A stretch of 58,574 nt of DNA from an uncultured Clostridia bacterium (GCA_947627055.1 CANQUS010000011.1:1-58574), one strand, 5' to 3'. Positions 1 through 8,658 are shown, counted from the stretch's first letter. The notes: generated from the letters alone by a model not told the origin. Translations and numbers: made by a program.

Positions 1-111
1 GCTCCGGAGGAGCAGCAGTCGCCCGTTTACGAATCGCCTGTTTACGAAGCTCCGGAGGAGCAGCAGTCGCCCGTTTACGAGTCGCCTGTTTATGAAGCTC
101 CGGAGGAGCAG
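1..111 (+). repeat. 48-bp in-frame tandem repeat
   Basis: Bases 1-48 and 49-96 are nearly identical (third-position changes only), and a third partial copy begins at 97. The unit encodes 16 residues with the motif PVYESPVYEAPEEQ. More copies probably lie upstream of the window. Confidence 0.85.
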
Positions 112-1839
112 GCGTCTGTCGATGAGGTCTCCGAAAAGTCTAAAAAAGCAGATCAGACTAAGTCTGATTCACAGGCGAATCCTCAGCAGCCAAACAGTCA
201 GCGGCAACAACAGTACGGTCCTTGGGGATATAATCCTTGGGGTATGCCTCCTCAACAGGGTGCAGAGGGTCAGGAGCAGCAGCAGTACGGTCCTTGGGGA
301 TATAATCCTTGGGGTATGCCTCCTCAGCAGGGTACAGAAGGTCAGCAGCAACAGCACGGCTCTTGGGGATATAATCCTTGGGGTATGCCTCCTCAACAGG
401 GCACAGAAGGTCAGCAGCAACAGCAGCAATACGGTCCATGGGGATACAATCCTTGGGGTATGCCTCCTCAGCAGGGCACAGAAGGTCAACAGCAGTATGG
501 TCCTTGGGGATACAATCCTTGGGGTATGCCTCCTCAACAGGGCGCAGAAGGTCAGCAGCAACAGAACGGCTCTTGGGGTTCACAGCAGCCGCAAGTGCCA
601 AACACTAATCAGCAGCAATCTGCAGAAGAACCGTACATACCGAAGCCCGAATCAAATGCTAAAAATAAGGATGTCGACCCTGACGAGTATATGAACGCTC
701 CGTGGGCAGTACATAATCAGGAAAAGGCATCTCATATTTCCGAGAACGTTCCTCCTGTTATAATTCCAGGCAGTAAAGATGACAACAAAAGCGGTTTCAG
801 CGTTTCAAGCGTTTCCAATGAGCCCGAGACATCAGAGCCTAAGCCTATAATCTCTGATACGGTAACTTCTCAACCACAAGGCGGGTCGGATATACCTTCG
901 GTGAATATTCCTGAGCCTGACGAGCCGAAAACGGAAATACCGCATTCCTCCGAATCGCCCGCCAGCGGATCCACGTCAGCAGAAGGATTCTCATCGGTCG
1001 AAGAAAGCTCCAATTCCGTCGACAACGGTCAAAAGGTATTCACAAGTGAGGATGCAAAGAAATATACACAAAATCATGTTCAAATACCTGAGGGCTTTAC
1101 CGCAATAGGCAATGGCGCGTTTATCAACAACAAAAAGGTCGAGGCTATCGTTATCCCATCGACAGTAACCACTATCGGAGAAAGTGCTTTTGAGGGTTGT
1201 GAAAAGCTCATAACAATAAACCTGCCGGACGGCGTCACCGAAATCGGCGCGGCAGCGTTTAAGGGATGCAGTTCGATAGTAAGCATAAAGCTTCCCAATA
1301 TCACAAGGATCAACGAGCATTGCTTCAGCGGATGTGAAAAGCTAAAGGATTTTGAAATTCCCACATCTGTAATCCACATAAGTAAGCATGCATTCCTTAA
1401 TTGTGCTAGCCTTGAGAAAATTGTTATTCCCGATGGTGTTCACGGACTTGCCGAAAATATTTTCAGCGGATGCAAATCTCTCAAGGAGGTACTGGTTCCA
1501 GACAGCGTATCTAAGCTTCATAAGAATTGCTTTAGCTGGTGTGAATCGCTCACAACTATCAATATCCCCGAATCAGTTACAGAGATAGCGCAGGGTTCGT
1601 TCTGCGGATGCGAAAAGCTAAAAACAATTGAGATGCCTCAGAATCTTACGAAGATAGGCTATGGTGCGTTCAGCCAGTGCACGAACCTCAAATCTCTCAC
1701 TCTCCCTGACAGCGTAACAGAGATAGAGGAGAATGCTCTTCGCGGATGCAAATCTCTTGTTGTTTACTGCTCCGCAGATAACGCATATGTCAAGAGATAT
1801 TGCAGACTTAACCGTGTCAGGTGCAAAAGCTTAGCATAA
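1..1839 (+). CDS. BspA-like leucine-rich-repeat protein with Pro/Gln/Trp-rich repeat region (5' end missing)
   Basis: The reading frame is open from base 1, so the N-terminus lies outside the window; 612 residues are visible. It begins with a Pro/Glu-rich repeat (16-residue unit, about residues 1-37). A Gln/Gly/Trp/Pro-rich region of 22-25-residue units (YGPWGYNPWG-type core) covers about residues 72-190. A Ser/Pro/Glu-rich linker runs to about residue 340. About ten BspA-type (LRR_5) repeats of roughly 23 residues follow, with the pattern IPxxVTxIGxxAFxGCxxL, up to the C-terminus. BspA-like proteins are usually surface or secreted and bind other cells or host matrix. Whether this one is exported cannot be judged, because no signal peptide or anchor is visible. 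A strong terminator follows directly, so it ends its transcript. Confidence 0.8.
   Translation, partial: APEEQQSPVYESPVYEAPEEQQSPVYESPVYEAPEEQASVDEVSEKSKKADQTKSDSQANPQQPNSQRQQQYGPWGYNPWGMPPQQGAEGQEQQQYGPWGYNPWGMPPQQGTEGQQQQHGSWGYNPWGMPPQQGTEGQQQQQQYGPWGYNPWGMPPQQGTEGQQQYGPWGYNPWGMPPQQGAEGQQQQNGSWGSQQPQVPNTNQQQSAEEPYIPKPESNAKNKDVDPDEYMNAPWAVHNQEKASHISENVPPVIIPGSKDDNKSGFSVSSVSNEPETSEPKPIISDTVTSQPQGGSDIPSVNIPEPDEPKTEIPHSSESPASGSTSAEGFSSVEESSNSVDNGQKVFTSEDAKKYTQNHVQIPEGFTAIGNGAFINNKKVEAIVIPSTVTTIGESAFEGCEKLITINLPDGVTEIGAAAFKGCSSIVSIKLPNITRINEHCFSGCEKLKDFEIPTSVIHISKHAFLNCASLEKIVIPDGVHGLAENIFSGCKSLKEVLVPDSVSKLHKNCFSWCESLTTINIPESVTEIAQGSFCGCEKLKTIEMPQNLTKIGYGAFSQCTNLKSLTLPDSVTEIEENALRGCKSLVVYCSADNAYVKRYCRLNRVRCKSLA
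214..590 (+). repeat. Tandem repeat of 66-75 bp coding for Trp/Gly/Gln-rich units
   Basis: Five units start at about 214, 286, 355, 430 and 496, with a partial sixth at 565. Unit lengths are 72, 69, 75, 66 and 69 bp. All differences are multiples of three and fall in the CAG/CAA glutamine run, which is the signature of in-frame slippage. Each unit encodes a YGPWGYNPWGMPPQQG-type segment plus a variable Q-run. The array is likely length-variable between strains. Confidence 0.85.
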
Positions 1840-1857
1840 AACTTAAACAAATTCAAT

Positions 1858-1884
1858 AAAAAGCCCCTTTTTGGGGCTTTTTTG
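1858..1884 (+). terminator. Rho-independent terminator of the LRR gene
   Basis: AAAAAGCCCC and GGGGCTTTTTT arms surround a T5 loop, starting 18 bp after the stop codon at 1839. The stem is perfect and is followed by a T-run. Confidence 0.9.
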
Positions 1885-1900
1885 TTTATGGCTACAAATC

Positions 1901-2011
1901 CATAAGGAGCTTGCCCCATCATATGGCGTTGCAAGCGCAGCGTAAGCCGTGTGAGTAATGGCATCCACCTAACGGGAGTGTGTCATCTTGCCTAAGCTGT
2001 ATTACAAATTC
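1901..2011 (+). repeat. Interspersed repeat family I, copy A
   Basis: Shares an ordered set of blocks with 54415-54505 (same strand) and with the reverse complement of 41020-41104: a CATAAGGAGCTTGCCCC-like start, TCATATGGC, GCAAGCGCAGCG, GTGAGTAATGGCA, then ATCTTGCCTAAGCTGTATT. The middle varies in length. It has no open frame and lies between a terminator and the promoter of the next gene. Confidence 0.7.
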
Positions 2012-2034
2012 ATCTGTGAATTTTCATAAAAAGG

Positions 2035-2063
2035 TTGATTTTTTTAATTTTTTTGTGTAAAAT
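2035..2063 (+). promoter_or_regulatory. Sigma-A-type promoter of the PucR-family regulator
   Basis: TTGATT (2035-2040) and TAAAAT (2058-2063) are separated by 17 bp, about 65 bp before the ATG at 2130, in a T-rich context. Confidence 0.6.
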
Positions 2064-2129
2064 GTATAGTGAACTATTAGAAAATTCATACGATTTACAC
2101 ACCAAATTTATTAAAGTGAGGTATAGCTT

Positions 2130-3215
2130 ATGTCAAATAGACTTTTTCAAGGTATAATTCATCAAATGAGAGACACGATAGACCGTACCATAGGGGTTAT
2201 TGATGAAACTTCCGTTGTGATCGCGTGCAGTGAACTTGGTAAAATCGGTGAAGTAAATGAAAATATAACAACCGATATGCTTTCTTCCGCAACCCCGTTC
2301 GTTCTTAACGGATATACATATAAACCTTTCGGCAATAAACCAAGATGTGAATATGCGGTATTTGTCGCGGGCAATGACGATTTAGCACAAAAATTCGCTA
2401 TGATTTTATCTATCTCCCTCGGCAGTATTAAACAATATTACGATGAAAAGTATGACCGCGGTAATTTTATCAAAAATGTCATACTCGACAACATATTACC
2501 CGGCGATATATATTTAAAAGCTAAAGAGCTTCACTTTAATTCCGAGGTCACTCGTGTATGTCTCTGCATAAAAATACTTTCAAAGAATGATATTTCCGCC
2601 TATGACGTTATTCAAAACCTCTTCCCCGACAAGTCAAAGGATTTCGTTATCAACATCACCGAAACGGACATAGCCCTTGTTAAGGAGATAAAGCCAGAAA
2701 CAGATTCAAAGGATCTCGAAAAGCTTGCAAGCTCTATCGTTGATACCTTGTCAGGAGAATTCTATACGCACTGCACGATCGGAATAGGTACAGCAGTAGA
2801 GGGTATCAAGGACCTTGCGCGCTCCTATAAGGAGGCTCAGATCGCCCTTGAGGTCGGAAAGGTATTCGACACCGAGAGAACGATAGTAAGCTACGACAAC
2901 CTTGGAATCGCACGTCTTGTTTACCAGCTTCCGACCACACTCTGTGACATGTTCCTGAAGGAGGTATTCACGCGCGGTTCTATTGAATCACTGGATCAGG
3001 AGACACTCTTCACTATTCAGCGTTTCTTTGAAAACAATCTTAACGTTTCGGAAACCTCGAGAAAGCTGTTCGTTCACAGAAATACCCTTGTATATCGTCT
3101 TGAAAAAATTAAAAAGCTCACAGGTTTGGATCTCCGTGAATTTGAGGACGCTATCGTTTTCAAGGTTGCGCTTATGGTAAAAAAATATTTGTCGTCCAAC
3201 CCGATAAAGTATTGA
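2130..3215 (+). CDS. PucR/CdaR-family transcriptional regulator
   Basis: 361 residues with no membrane segment. The C-terminal 60 residues form the PucR-type helix-turn-helix: FFENNLNVSETSRKLFVHRN followed by TLVYRLEKIKKLTGLDL. The central part (about 110-280) looks like the GGDEF-like/CdaR middle domain that precedes this helix-turn-helix in the family. The N-terminal 100 residues may be a sensory domain, but no ligand can be named. The ATG is preceded by GTGAGGT at about 2117. The gene is monocistronic, with its own promoter upstream and a strong hairpin downstream. It sits next to ftsEX on the same strand, but the gap of more than 230 bp and the hairpin argue against one transcript. The family call is firm; the target genes are unknown. 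Confidence 0.8.
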   Translation: MSNRLFQGIIHQMRDTIDRTIGVIDETSVVIACSELGKIGEVNENITTDMLSSATPFVLNGYTYKPFGNKPRCEYAVFVAGNDDLAQKFAMILSISLGSIKQYYDEKYDRGNFIKNVILDNILPGDIYLKAKELHFNSEVTRVCLCIKILSKNDISAYDVIQNLFPDKSKDFVINITETDIALVKEIKPETDSKDLEKLASSIVDTLSGEFYTHCTIGIGTAVEGIKDLARSYKEAQIALEVGKVFDTERTIVSYDNLGIARLVYQLPTTLCDMFLKEVFTRGSIESLDQETLFTIQRFFENNLNVSETSRKLFVHRNTLVYRLEKIKKLTGLDLREFEDAIVFKVALMVKKYLSSNPIKY

Positions 3216-3270
3216 CAAATCAACTCGAAACGTGCTAACATAGTGTCGTAAAATAATAAAAATAAGGATA

Positions 3271-3312
3271 GTTGTCTCATGGTGTGAGCATTTTCACCCA
3301 CTATGAGGCGAC
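3271..3312 (+). terminator. Long stem-loop after the regulator gene (terminator or leader structure)
   Basis: GTTGTCTCATGGTG pairs with CACTATGAGGCGAC over about 14 positions including G-U pairs, with an inner GGTG/CACC option. Only a weak T-rich stretch (TTCTTGATTT) follows. It may be a terminator for the regulator or a structured RNA upstream of ftsE. Confidence 0.5.
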
Positions 3313-3451
3313 TTCTTGATTTATATGGGGATTTAACACTTTATATACAATGTACAAATATAAGGGACAAGTAAAATAAGTTGCATTTACATTGTATAAA
3401 TAATAAATCGTATATTCGTTATATCCTCTACTTTAAGAAAGGTTTGCGTAT

Positions 3452-4129
3452 ATGATTCATTTTAAAAACGTGTCAAAGGTCTATCCGACAGGCTCAAAGG
3501 CTCTTGACGATGTAACCTTAGATATAAGCAAGGGAGAGTTTGTCTTTATAGTCGGGCCCTCAGGCGCAGGCAAGAGTACCTTTTTAAAGCTGATAATGCG
3601 TGAGGAGGAAGCCACCTCGGGAGAAATATCCGTAAACGGCTACAATCTTGTCAATATAAAAAAACGCAAGATACCATATCTGCGCCGTACAATGGGAATC
3701 GTATTTCAAGATTTCCGACTTATTGATAAGATCTCTGTTTTTGACAACGTCGCGTTTGCTATGCGGGCGATCGGCGTTTCTGAAAAATCCGTAAGAAAAC
3801 GTGTCGAATATATCCTTGCCCTTGTCGGGCTTTCCGAAAAATCCGCTCGAAAGCCCAGCGAACTTTCCGGCGGTGAACAACAGCGTGTCAGCCTTGCGCG
3901 TGCCCTAGTCAACAATCCCGAGCTCATCATAGCGGACGAGCCTACGGGAAACATCGACCCTGAGCTTTCATACGAGATAATGGAGCTTCTTGTTGAAATA
4001 AACAAGCGTGGAACAACGGTGATTATAGTAACACACGAACACAACCTAGTCAATGAATTTGGAGGAAGAATAATCAAAATAAATAACGGAAAAATCGTTG
4101 GTGACTACATTCGGGAGGTGGAGCAATGA
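3452..4129 (+). CDS. ftsE: Cell division ATP-binding protein FtsE
   Basis: 225 residues, the usual FtsE length. Walker A GPSGAGKS is at about residues 35-42, the signature LSGGEQQR at about 138, and Walker B IIADEPTGNID follows; TVIIVTHE is the switch histidine region. FtsE is the cytoplasmic ATPase that, with FtsX, activates a peptidoglycan hydrolase at the septum or side wall. Here the hydrolase gene follows in the same operon. The ATG follows AAGAAAGG. The stop overlaps the ftsX start by 4 bp (ATGA), implying translational coupling. Confidence 0.95.
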   Translation: MIHFKNVSKVYPTGSKALDDVTLDISKGEFVFIVGPSGAGKSTFLKLIMREEEATSGEISVNGYNLVNIKKRKIPYLRRTMGIVFQDFRLIDKISVFDNVAFAMRAIGVSEKSVRKRVEYILALVGLSEKSARKPSELSGGEQQRVSLARALVNNPELIIADEPTGNIDPELSYEIMELLVEINKRGTTVIIVTHEHNLVNEFGGRIIKINNGKIVGDYIREVEQ

Positions 4130-5040
4130 AGTTCAGAAGCTCAGGCTACCTCATAAAGGAAGGCTTTAAAAACATATTAAACAACCGCATGATGTCACTT
4201 GCCAGCATCGGAGTCCTTATATCCTGCCTCTTGATCACGGGAGCTGCCATTGTGACCTCGCTGAATGCAAGGAGTTTTATCTCGTCTATCGGTGATGAAA
4301 ATATGATAACAGTATATCTCGACCCCGAAATGTCGGATATTGACGCGCTAAAGCTCGGTGCGCAAATTGATAAGCTCGACAATGTCAGATCCAGCGAATT
4401 TTACTCAAAGACAAAGGGGATCGAGGAATATAAGGAAAAGCTCGGTGATGAGTTATTCGCGAGTATGCAGGGCGACCAGAATCCCCTGCCGCATTCCTAC
4501 AAAGTTCGTCTCGATGACTTTTCAAAATACGAGGAAACCGTTAAAAGCCTTGAGAAAATCGACGGGGTATTCAATATAAGCAACCGAAGCGAGCTTGCGG
4601 GTAAGATCACAAAGCTGAATCAGCTTGTAACATATGTAGGCATTGCCGCAGTTATCATTCTCGGTCTTGTCACGCTGTTTATCATTTCAAATACAGTAAA
4701 AATGACCATGTACACACGGCGCTTTGAAATAAGCATCATGAAGTCTGTCGGCGCTACAAACGCCTTTGTGCGAATACCGTTCCTAGTTGAGGGCATGGCT
4801 ATAGGATTTATTTCCGGTATTTTATCCTCGATCATTATGATCGCCATATATGACCCTGTAATACAGGCGATACGCAATATCTCATATGTAATATACGAAG
4901 CGAGTATTCCTATCTCGGAAATATGGCCATATATAGCTCTTGCGTTCTTAGGCTCGGGTATACTCATAGGCGCTATCGGAAGCTTCATATCCGTTTCAAA
5001 ATACCTCAAGAAAGAAGGAGGAGAGATACTTGGCTGGTAA
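4126..5040 (+). CDS. ftsX: Cell division permease FtsX
   Basis: 304 residues. TM1 is at about residues 25-45 (SIGVLISCLLITGAAIVTSL). An extracellular domain of about 120 residues follows, which in this family contacts the murein hydrolase. Three more TMs (about 170-195, 218-242 and 264-288) form the FtsX domain. The start overlaps ftsE by 4 bp and the end overlaps the hydrolase start by 11 bp, so the three genes form a tight operon. In Gram-positive bacteria FtsX relays ATP hydrolysis by FtsE to CwlO- or PcsB-type hydrolases. Confidence 0.95.
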   Translation: MKFRSSGYLIKEGFKNILNNRMMSLASIGVLISCLLITGAAIVTSLNARSFISSIGDENMITVYLDPEMSDIDALKLGAQIDKLDNVRSSEFYSKTKGIEEYKEKLGDELFASMQGDQNPLPHSYKVRLDDFSKYEETVKSLEKIDGVFNISNRSELAGKITKLNQLVTYVGIAAVIILGLVTLFIISNTVKMTMYTRRFEISIMKSVGATNAFVRIPFLVEGMAIGFISGILSSIIMIAIYDPVIQAIRNISYVIYEASIPISEIWPYIALAFLGSGILIGAIGSFISVSKYLKKEGGEILGW

Positions 5041-6343
5041 AAAATTAAAAAAAGTATTATCCCTGACAGCGGCGCTGCTTACGGCTGCTTTGCTGCTCAC
5101 TCAATCCGCATATGCCTTTGATATTCAGGAAAACAAAAGCAAGCAGGAAGATCTGCAAAAGCAGGCACAGCAGTATGAAGCCGCTCTGGAGAAAACAAGA
5201 AACAGTATTGCCGAAAAAGAAAGCTACGCCTCAGCACTACAGGGAAAAATCTCCACACTTAGCAAGCAGATCGCCCTAAGCAGCGAGACTATAACGGAAC
5301 TTAACAAGAGCATAAAGGAAAAGCAAGAACAGATAGATAAAAAGCTCGAAGAGATCGATGACAAGCTCACGGAGCTTCGAGGACGGCTTCGCGCGATCTA
5401 TATAGCGGGCGACACATCATCACTCGAGATCATCCTCGGCGCAAAGGATTTCTCCGATTTCATAGACAAGGCCGAGTATGTAGAAAGTATTTCCGCATAT
5501 GATAACAAGCTTATAGAGCAGCTTAAAGCCGAGATGTCTACGATCAGCGGCGAACAAAAGGCTCTCAAACAGCAAAAGTCCTCTGTTGAAAAGGAGAAAA
5601 AATCGCTTGAAAGCAAAAGAAATGAAATAAACAAGCTCTCAGAGGAAAACAGCCGTCTTATTGCAGAACTTCAGGGTGTTGAAAGCGCAACGCTCGACAA
5701 TATATCCGAAAACGAGGAAAATCAAGCCGAGCTTGAGGCTGAACTCAAATCCTACTATGAACAACAGAAAAAAGAAGCAGAAGAAGCTGCAAAGAAAGAG
5801 CAAAACGACCCCTCAAATATCGGAAGTCCCAATAATCCAAAGCCAAACAACAACTCTGCTCCAAACTCTGCTCCAAACTCTACTCCAAACTCTGCCACAT
5901 CATATGTATGGCCTTGTCCGGGATATTACTATCTCATATCTACATTTGACGAGGATAGAGGCGAGAGCAACCACGGTGCGCTTGACATTACTGGAGCCGG
6001 TATATATGGAGCGCCGGTAGTCGCGGCGCGGGACGGAGTCGTTGTATCATCCTTCGACGGATGTCCGCATGATTACGGCAAAAATTCCTCATGCGGCTGC
6101 GGCGGAGGATACGGAAACTATGTCGTCATAGAGCACAGTGACGGCAAAACAAGCCTTTACGGTCATCTGTCCCAGGTACACGTCAGCTACGGCGAGCATG
6201 TGACTGCCGGACAGCTCATCGGAAACGTAGGCTCGACAGGATATTCCACAGGTCCTCATCTGCATTTTGAAACAAAGTATTCGACCATATGGGATCATTC
6301 CCAAAGATATGATCCCCTTGACGAATACCCGGGACTATTTTAG
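5030..6343 (+). CDS. Secreted coiled-coil M23 peptidase, FtsEX partner (EnvC/CwlO-like role)
   Basis: 437 residues starting at TTG 5030 behind AAGGAGGAG, inside the ftsX 3' end. It has a signal peptide (KKVLSLTAALLTAALLLTQSAYA) and a long coiled coil at about residues 35-245. A low-complexity Asn/Pro/Ser linker with NSAPNSAPNSTPNS repeats comes next. The C-terminal M23 domain shows the zinc-site signature: HGALDITG, then GHLSQVHV, then HLHFE. Such proteins are autoinhibited endopeptidases activated through FtsX by their coiled coil. Operon position gives the functional partner directly. The stop overlaps by 4 bp that of the convergent gene at 6340, and no terminator is visible between them. 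Confidence 0.9.
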   Translation: MAGKKLKKVLSLTAALLTAALLLTQSAYAFDIQENKSKQEDLQKQAQQYEAALEKTRNSIAEKESYASALQGKISTLSKQIALSSETITELNKSIKEKQEQIDKKLEEIDDKLTELRGRLRAIYIAGDTSSLEIILGAKDFSDFIDKAEYVESISAYDNKLIEQLKAEMSTISGEQKALKQQKSSVEKEKKSLESKRNEINKLSEENSRLIAELQGVESATLDNISENEENQAELEAELKSYYEQQKKEAEEAAKKEQNDPSNIGSPNNPKPNNNSAPNSAPNSTPNSATSYVWPCPGYYYLISTFDEDRGESNHGALDITGAGIYGAPVVAARDGVVVSSFDGCPHDYGKNSSCGCGGGYGNYVVIEHSDGKTSLYGHLSQVHVSYGEHVTAGQLIGNVGSTGYSTGPHLHFETKYSTIWDHSQRYDPLDEYPGLF

Positions 6344-7113
6344 GCGAAGTTTCTCAACCCGCCGAGCCATTTCATTTTTTCAAGCGAGTACAGCGCGCTT
6401 AAAAAGTAGGTGTTCGACAGTTCTTCGGGCTTTATTCCTTCAAAGCATGGCGGAAGAGATACCTTAAAGCTGTCGTATACTATACCGCCGACAGAAACCT
6501 TTGGCGTGCTTCCCGTAAAAATAACTGTGCTGCTCGTGACGGAAATAGGCTCTGTAATAGTCTGCGGCGCGACAAGTATGTCACATGGCAGGACTTCATC
6601 GAGCTTATCACGAATCAGCAGCGTCGCACCGTATTCACACATTAAACGTTCGTTTTCGGCCTCGTAGAAGCTTAAAGCTTTTGTGGCAATTTTAAGGGAT
6701 TTTGTATACCCTATAAGTCGTTCGGCGGCATTGACGAATTTGCCTATTGGGTCGTACAGCGATATTCTCAGCCTGTCCGGTTTAACGCCAAGCCGACAAA
6801 TATATTCCTCGGAGGCATTGATACAAAGCCGACACGAATACTCCGTGCTATCAAAGCGTTTGAAACCTAAGCTCCGAGGAAGTACCACATCATATGCACA
6901 AAGCGTTTCCGTGAAATCAGCATGAACGGCACGCTTGATCTTCTTAAATCTGACTATCGAATCCTTTTGAATATATGTAATATGAAGCATATTCAGACCG
7001 AGATATTTGTCCTGAATATGCTTCACCTTTATCTCATATGGAGAAAAAACCGCACGAAATCTTTCCTTGATCCCACACGGCCGTATACGCTTGATAGTCA
7101 GCGCTGTTATCAT
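6340..7113 (-). CDS. Hypothetical protein, unrecognised
   Basis: 257 residues with no signal peptide, no clear membrane helix and no motif I can name. The N-terminal half has a run with several cysteines (YSCRLCINASEEYICRLG, about residues 92-109). The C-terminal third contains VSSTVIFTGSTP-type beta-rich segments. Codon use and dense coding resemble the neighbours, so it is a real gene. The ATG at 7113 follows a GGGGGA ribosome binding site that lies inside a long inverted repeat (7121-7175). It is convergent with the M23 gene, with stops overlapping by 4 bp. No function is proposed. Confidence 0.65.
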   Translation of the reverse strand: MITALTIKRIRPCGIKERFRAVFSPYEIKVKHIQDKYLGLNMLHITYIQKDSIVRFKKIKRAVHADFTETLCAYDVVLPRSLGFKRFDSTEYSCRLCINASEEYICRLGVKPDRLRISLYDPIGKFVNAAERLIGYTKSLKIATKALSFYEAENERLMCEYGATLLIRDKLDEVLPCDILVAPQTITEPISVTSSTVIFTGSTPKVSVGGIVYDSFKVSLPPCFEGIKPEELSNTYFLSALYSLEKMKWLGGLRNFA

Positions 7114-7120
7114 AAAGAAT

Positions 7121-7175
7121 CCCCCGATAAATCATATTTATTGTGCATTTCAATAATATATATGATTTATCGGGG
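7121..7175 (-). promoter_or_regulatory. Leader hairpin sequestering the ribosome binding site of the 6340-7113 gene
   Basis: The arms at 7122-7136 and 7161-7175 are perfectly complementary over 15 bp (CCCCGATAAATCATA). After a small bulge the stem continues with TTATTG/CAATAA, and the loop is 7 nt. In the minus-strand RNA the GGGGGA ribosome binding site, about 7 nt before the ATG, forms the 3' base of this stem. The hairpin could therefore block translation until it is melted or bound. Confidence 0.6.
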
Positions 7176-7198
7176 ATATTTTATGCGGTATAAAATGC

Positions 7199-7220
7199 AA
7201 GGCGCTTCATGGAACGCCTT
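7199..7220 (-). terminator. Weak terminator candidate after the MATE gene
   Basis: AAGGCG and CGCCTT arms surround a 10-nt loop, followed on the minus strand by GCATTTTAT. An AT-rich hairpin (AAAAATT/AATTTTT) lies just before it at about 7229-7248. Confidence 0.35.
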
Positions 7221-7291
7221 AATAAGCTGAAAAATTCAAAGCAATTTTTAGCGCTTCAGTGACGGTCATAGTACAGAAATCACACCTTGCT

Positions 7292-8644
7292 TCAAGCAGT
7301 CTGTTCAGGGTTTTCCGCCGTGGCAAGGGACTTTTCCCGCCACCTTCCGTTCTTCCAACGAAATATCATCAATACGGCTCGGAAGCACTCGTCAGATGCA
7401 AGAGCAAGCCACATACCGTATATCCCCCACCCGCAGACCGCTACGAGAATATACGAACCGAGAGTGGAAAGTATCCACATCGAAAAAATCGCCGCTCCCG
7501 TCGGGAAGAAAACATCACCCGCTCCGCGCAGGCTGTTTATAATGATAAGGTTAGTGCATCTGCCCGCCTCAAGGATAACATTTATAATTATCAGGTCACC
7601 GCCTATCGCTATGACCTCGGGATTGTCGGTAAATATATCAAGAAGCTGATGTCGAAATATAACACCCAAAGTACACATGACGGCGGTAAGACCGTATCCG
7701 AGCAAAAGACTTTTCAACAGTTCTCTGTATGCCGTGTCGAACTTTTTCGCGCCGACATAATAGCTCGTCAGTATCTGCGCCCCCTGTCCTATCGAAAGAG
7801 AAAAAATGTAGAATATATTTGTGATGTTTTGAGTATAGCCCCTTGTAATATATTCGTTTTCCGTCATGAATTTAAGCGCAATGGCAGTTACTATAAGCTG
7901 AGACAAATTGTAGTTTATAGACTCAAAGGCGGCAGGTATACCGACCTTGAGCATAAGACCGAAATCCTTAAACGGAAATGGGAACAAAAACTTGAACATT
8001 GAAATCTTTTCGACTTTTTTAAAGAAGATAATTATTATAATAACTGCACCGATGATCCTGCTGAATGTCGTCGCTATTGCCACACCTCTGACTCCGAGGA
8101 CAGGCATACCAAACCAGCCGAACACAAACGTGAGATCAAGAACCGTGTTTAAGATATTCATAACCACAGTTATGTACATGGGTATACGTGTATAACCATG
8201 GCTTCTGAAAACTACATTTATGGAGTTTATTATCGCCTGACCGAACATAAAGCTGCCAACAATAACGAGGTATTCACTTCCAAACGATAGAACCTTGCCC
8301 TTAGCTCCAAGTGCGGAAAGCATTGGCTTGTTGAAAAAAACGAGGATCAAGCTCACTAACAAACCAAGCATGAAGTTAAAGAAAATTGACAGCGATGCCG
8401 TCTGCGTAGCCTTAGTGCGATTATTAGCACCGAGATTTTGCGCGATGATGATAGCACTCGCCGTTGAAGTAACAGAAAATAAAATATTGCATATACCCGC
8501 AACCTGGTTCGCTGTTCCCACTGACGCGGAAGCAAGGTCGTCATATTGGCTCAGTGCGAAAACATCAACGAAGCCGAGCATCATAAAAAGAAGTGTTTCA
8601 ACCAGAATAGGCCAAGATAAGGAAATAAGCGACATCTTTTTCAT
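7292..8644 (-). CDS. MATE family multidrug/sodium-type efflux transporter
   Basis: 450 residues with about 12 hydrophobic segments in two similar halves and the usual MATE length. The N-terminus (SLSWPILVETLLFMMLGFVDVFALSQ) and the middle boundary are typical of the NorM/DinF-like branch. It is predicted to export cationic or other hydrophobic compounds using a sodium or proton gradient. The start at 8644 follows GGGGGAT. The gene lies 14 bp after the ABC exporter half at 8659 on the same strand, so the two exporters are likely cotranscribed. Confidence 0.88.
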   Translation of the reverse strand: MKKMSLISLSWPILVETLLFMMLGFVDVFALSQYDDLASASVGTANQVAGICNILFSVTSTASAIIIAQNLGANNRTKATQTASLSIFFNFMLGLLVSLILVFFNKPMLSALGAKGKVLSFGSEYLVIVGSFMFGQAIINSINVVFRSHGYTRIPMYITVVMNILNTVLDLTFVFGWFGMPVLGVRGVAIATTFSRIIGAVIIIIIFFKKVEKISMFKFLFPFPFKDFGLMLKVGIPAAFESINYNLSQLIVTAIALKFMTENEYITRGYTQNITNIFYIFSLSIGQGAQILTSYYVGAKKFDTAYRELLKSLLLGYGLTAVMCTLGVIFRHQLLDIFTDNPEVIAIGGDLIIINVILEAGRCTNLIIINSLRGAGDVFFPTGAAIFSMWILSTLGSYILVAVCGWGIYGMWLALASDECFRAVLMIFRWKNGRWREKSLATAENPEQTA

Positions 8645-8658
8645 ACAAATCCCCCATA

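Noticed and set aside
214-590. Possible CRISPR array
   Set aside because: Repeats are in-frame coding units of 66-75 bp with no unique spacers.
158-601. Long open frames on the minus strand and in the +2 frame across the repeat array
   Set aside because: They arise from the repeated, stop-poor sequence; the +1 frame carries the BspA-like protein.
7259-8002. 247-codon plus-strand open frame
   Set aside because: Antisense shadow of the MATE gene, no ribosome binding site, no recognisable protein pattern.
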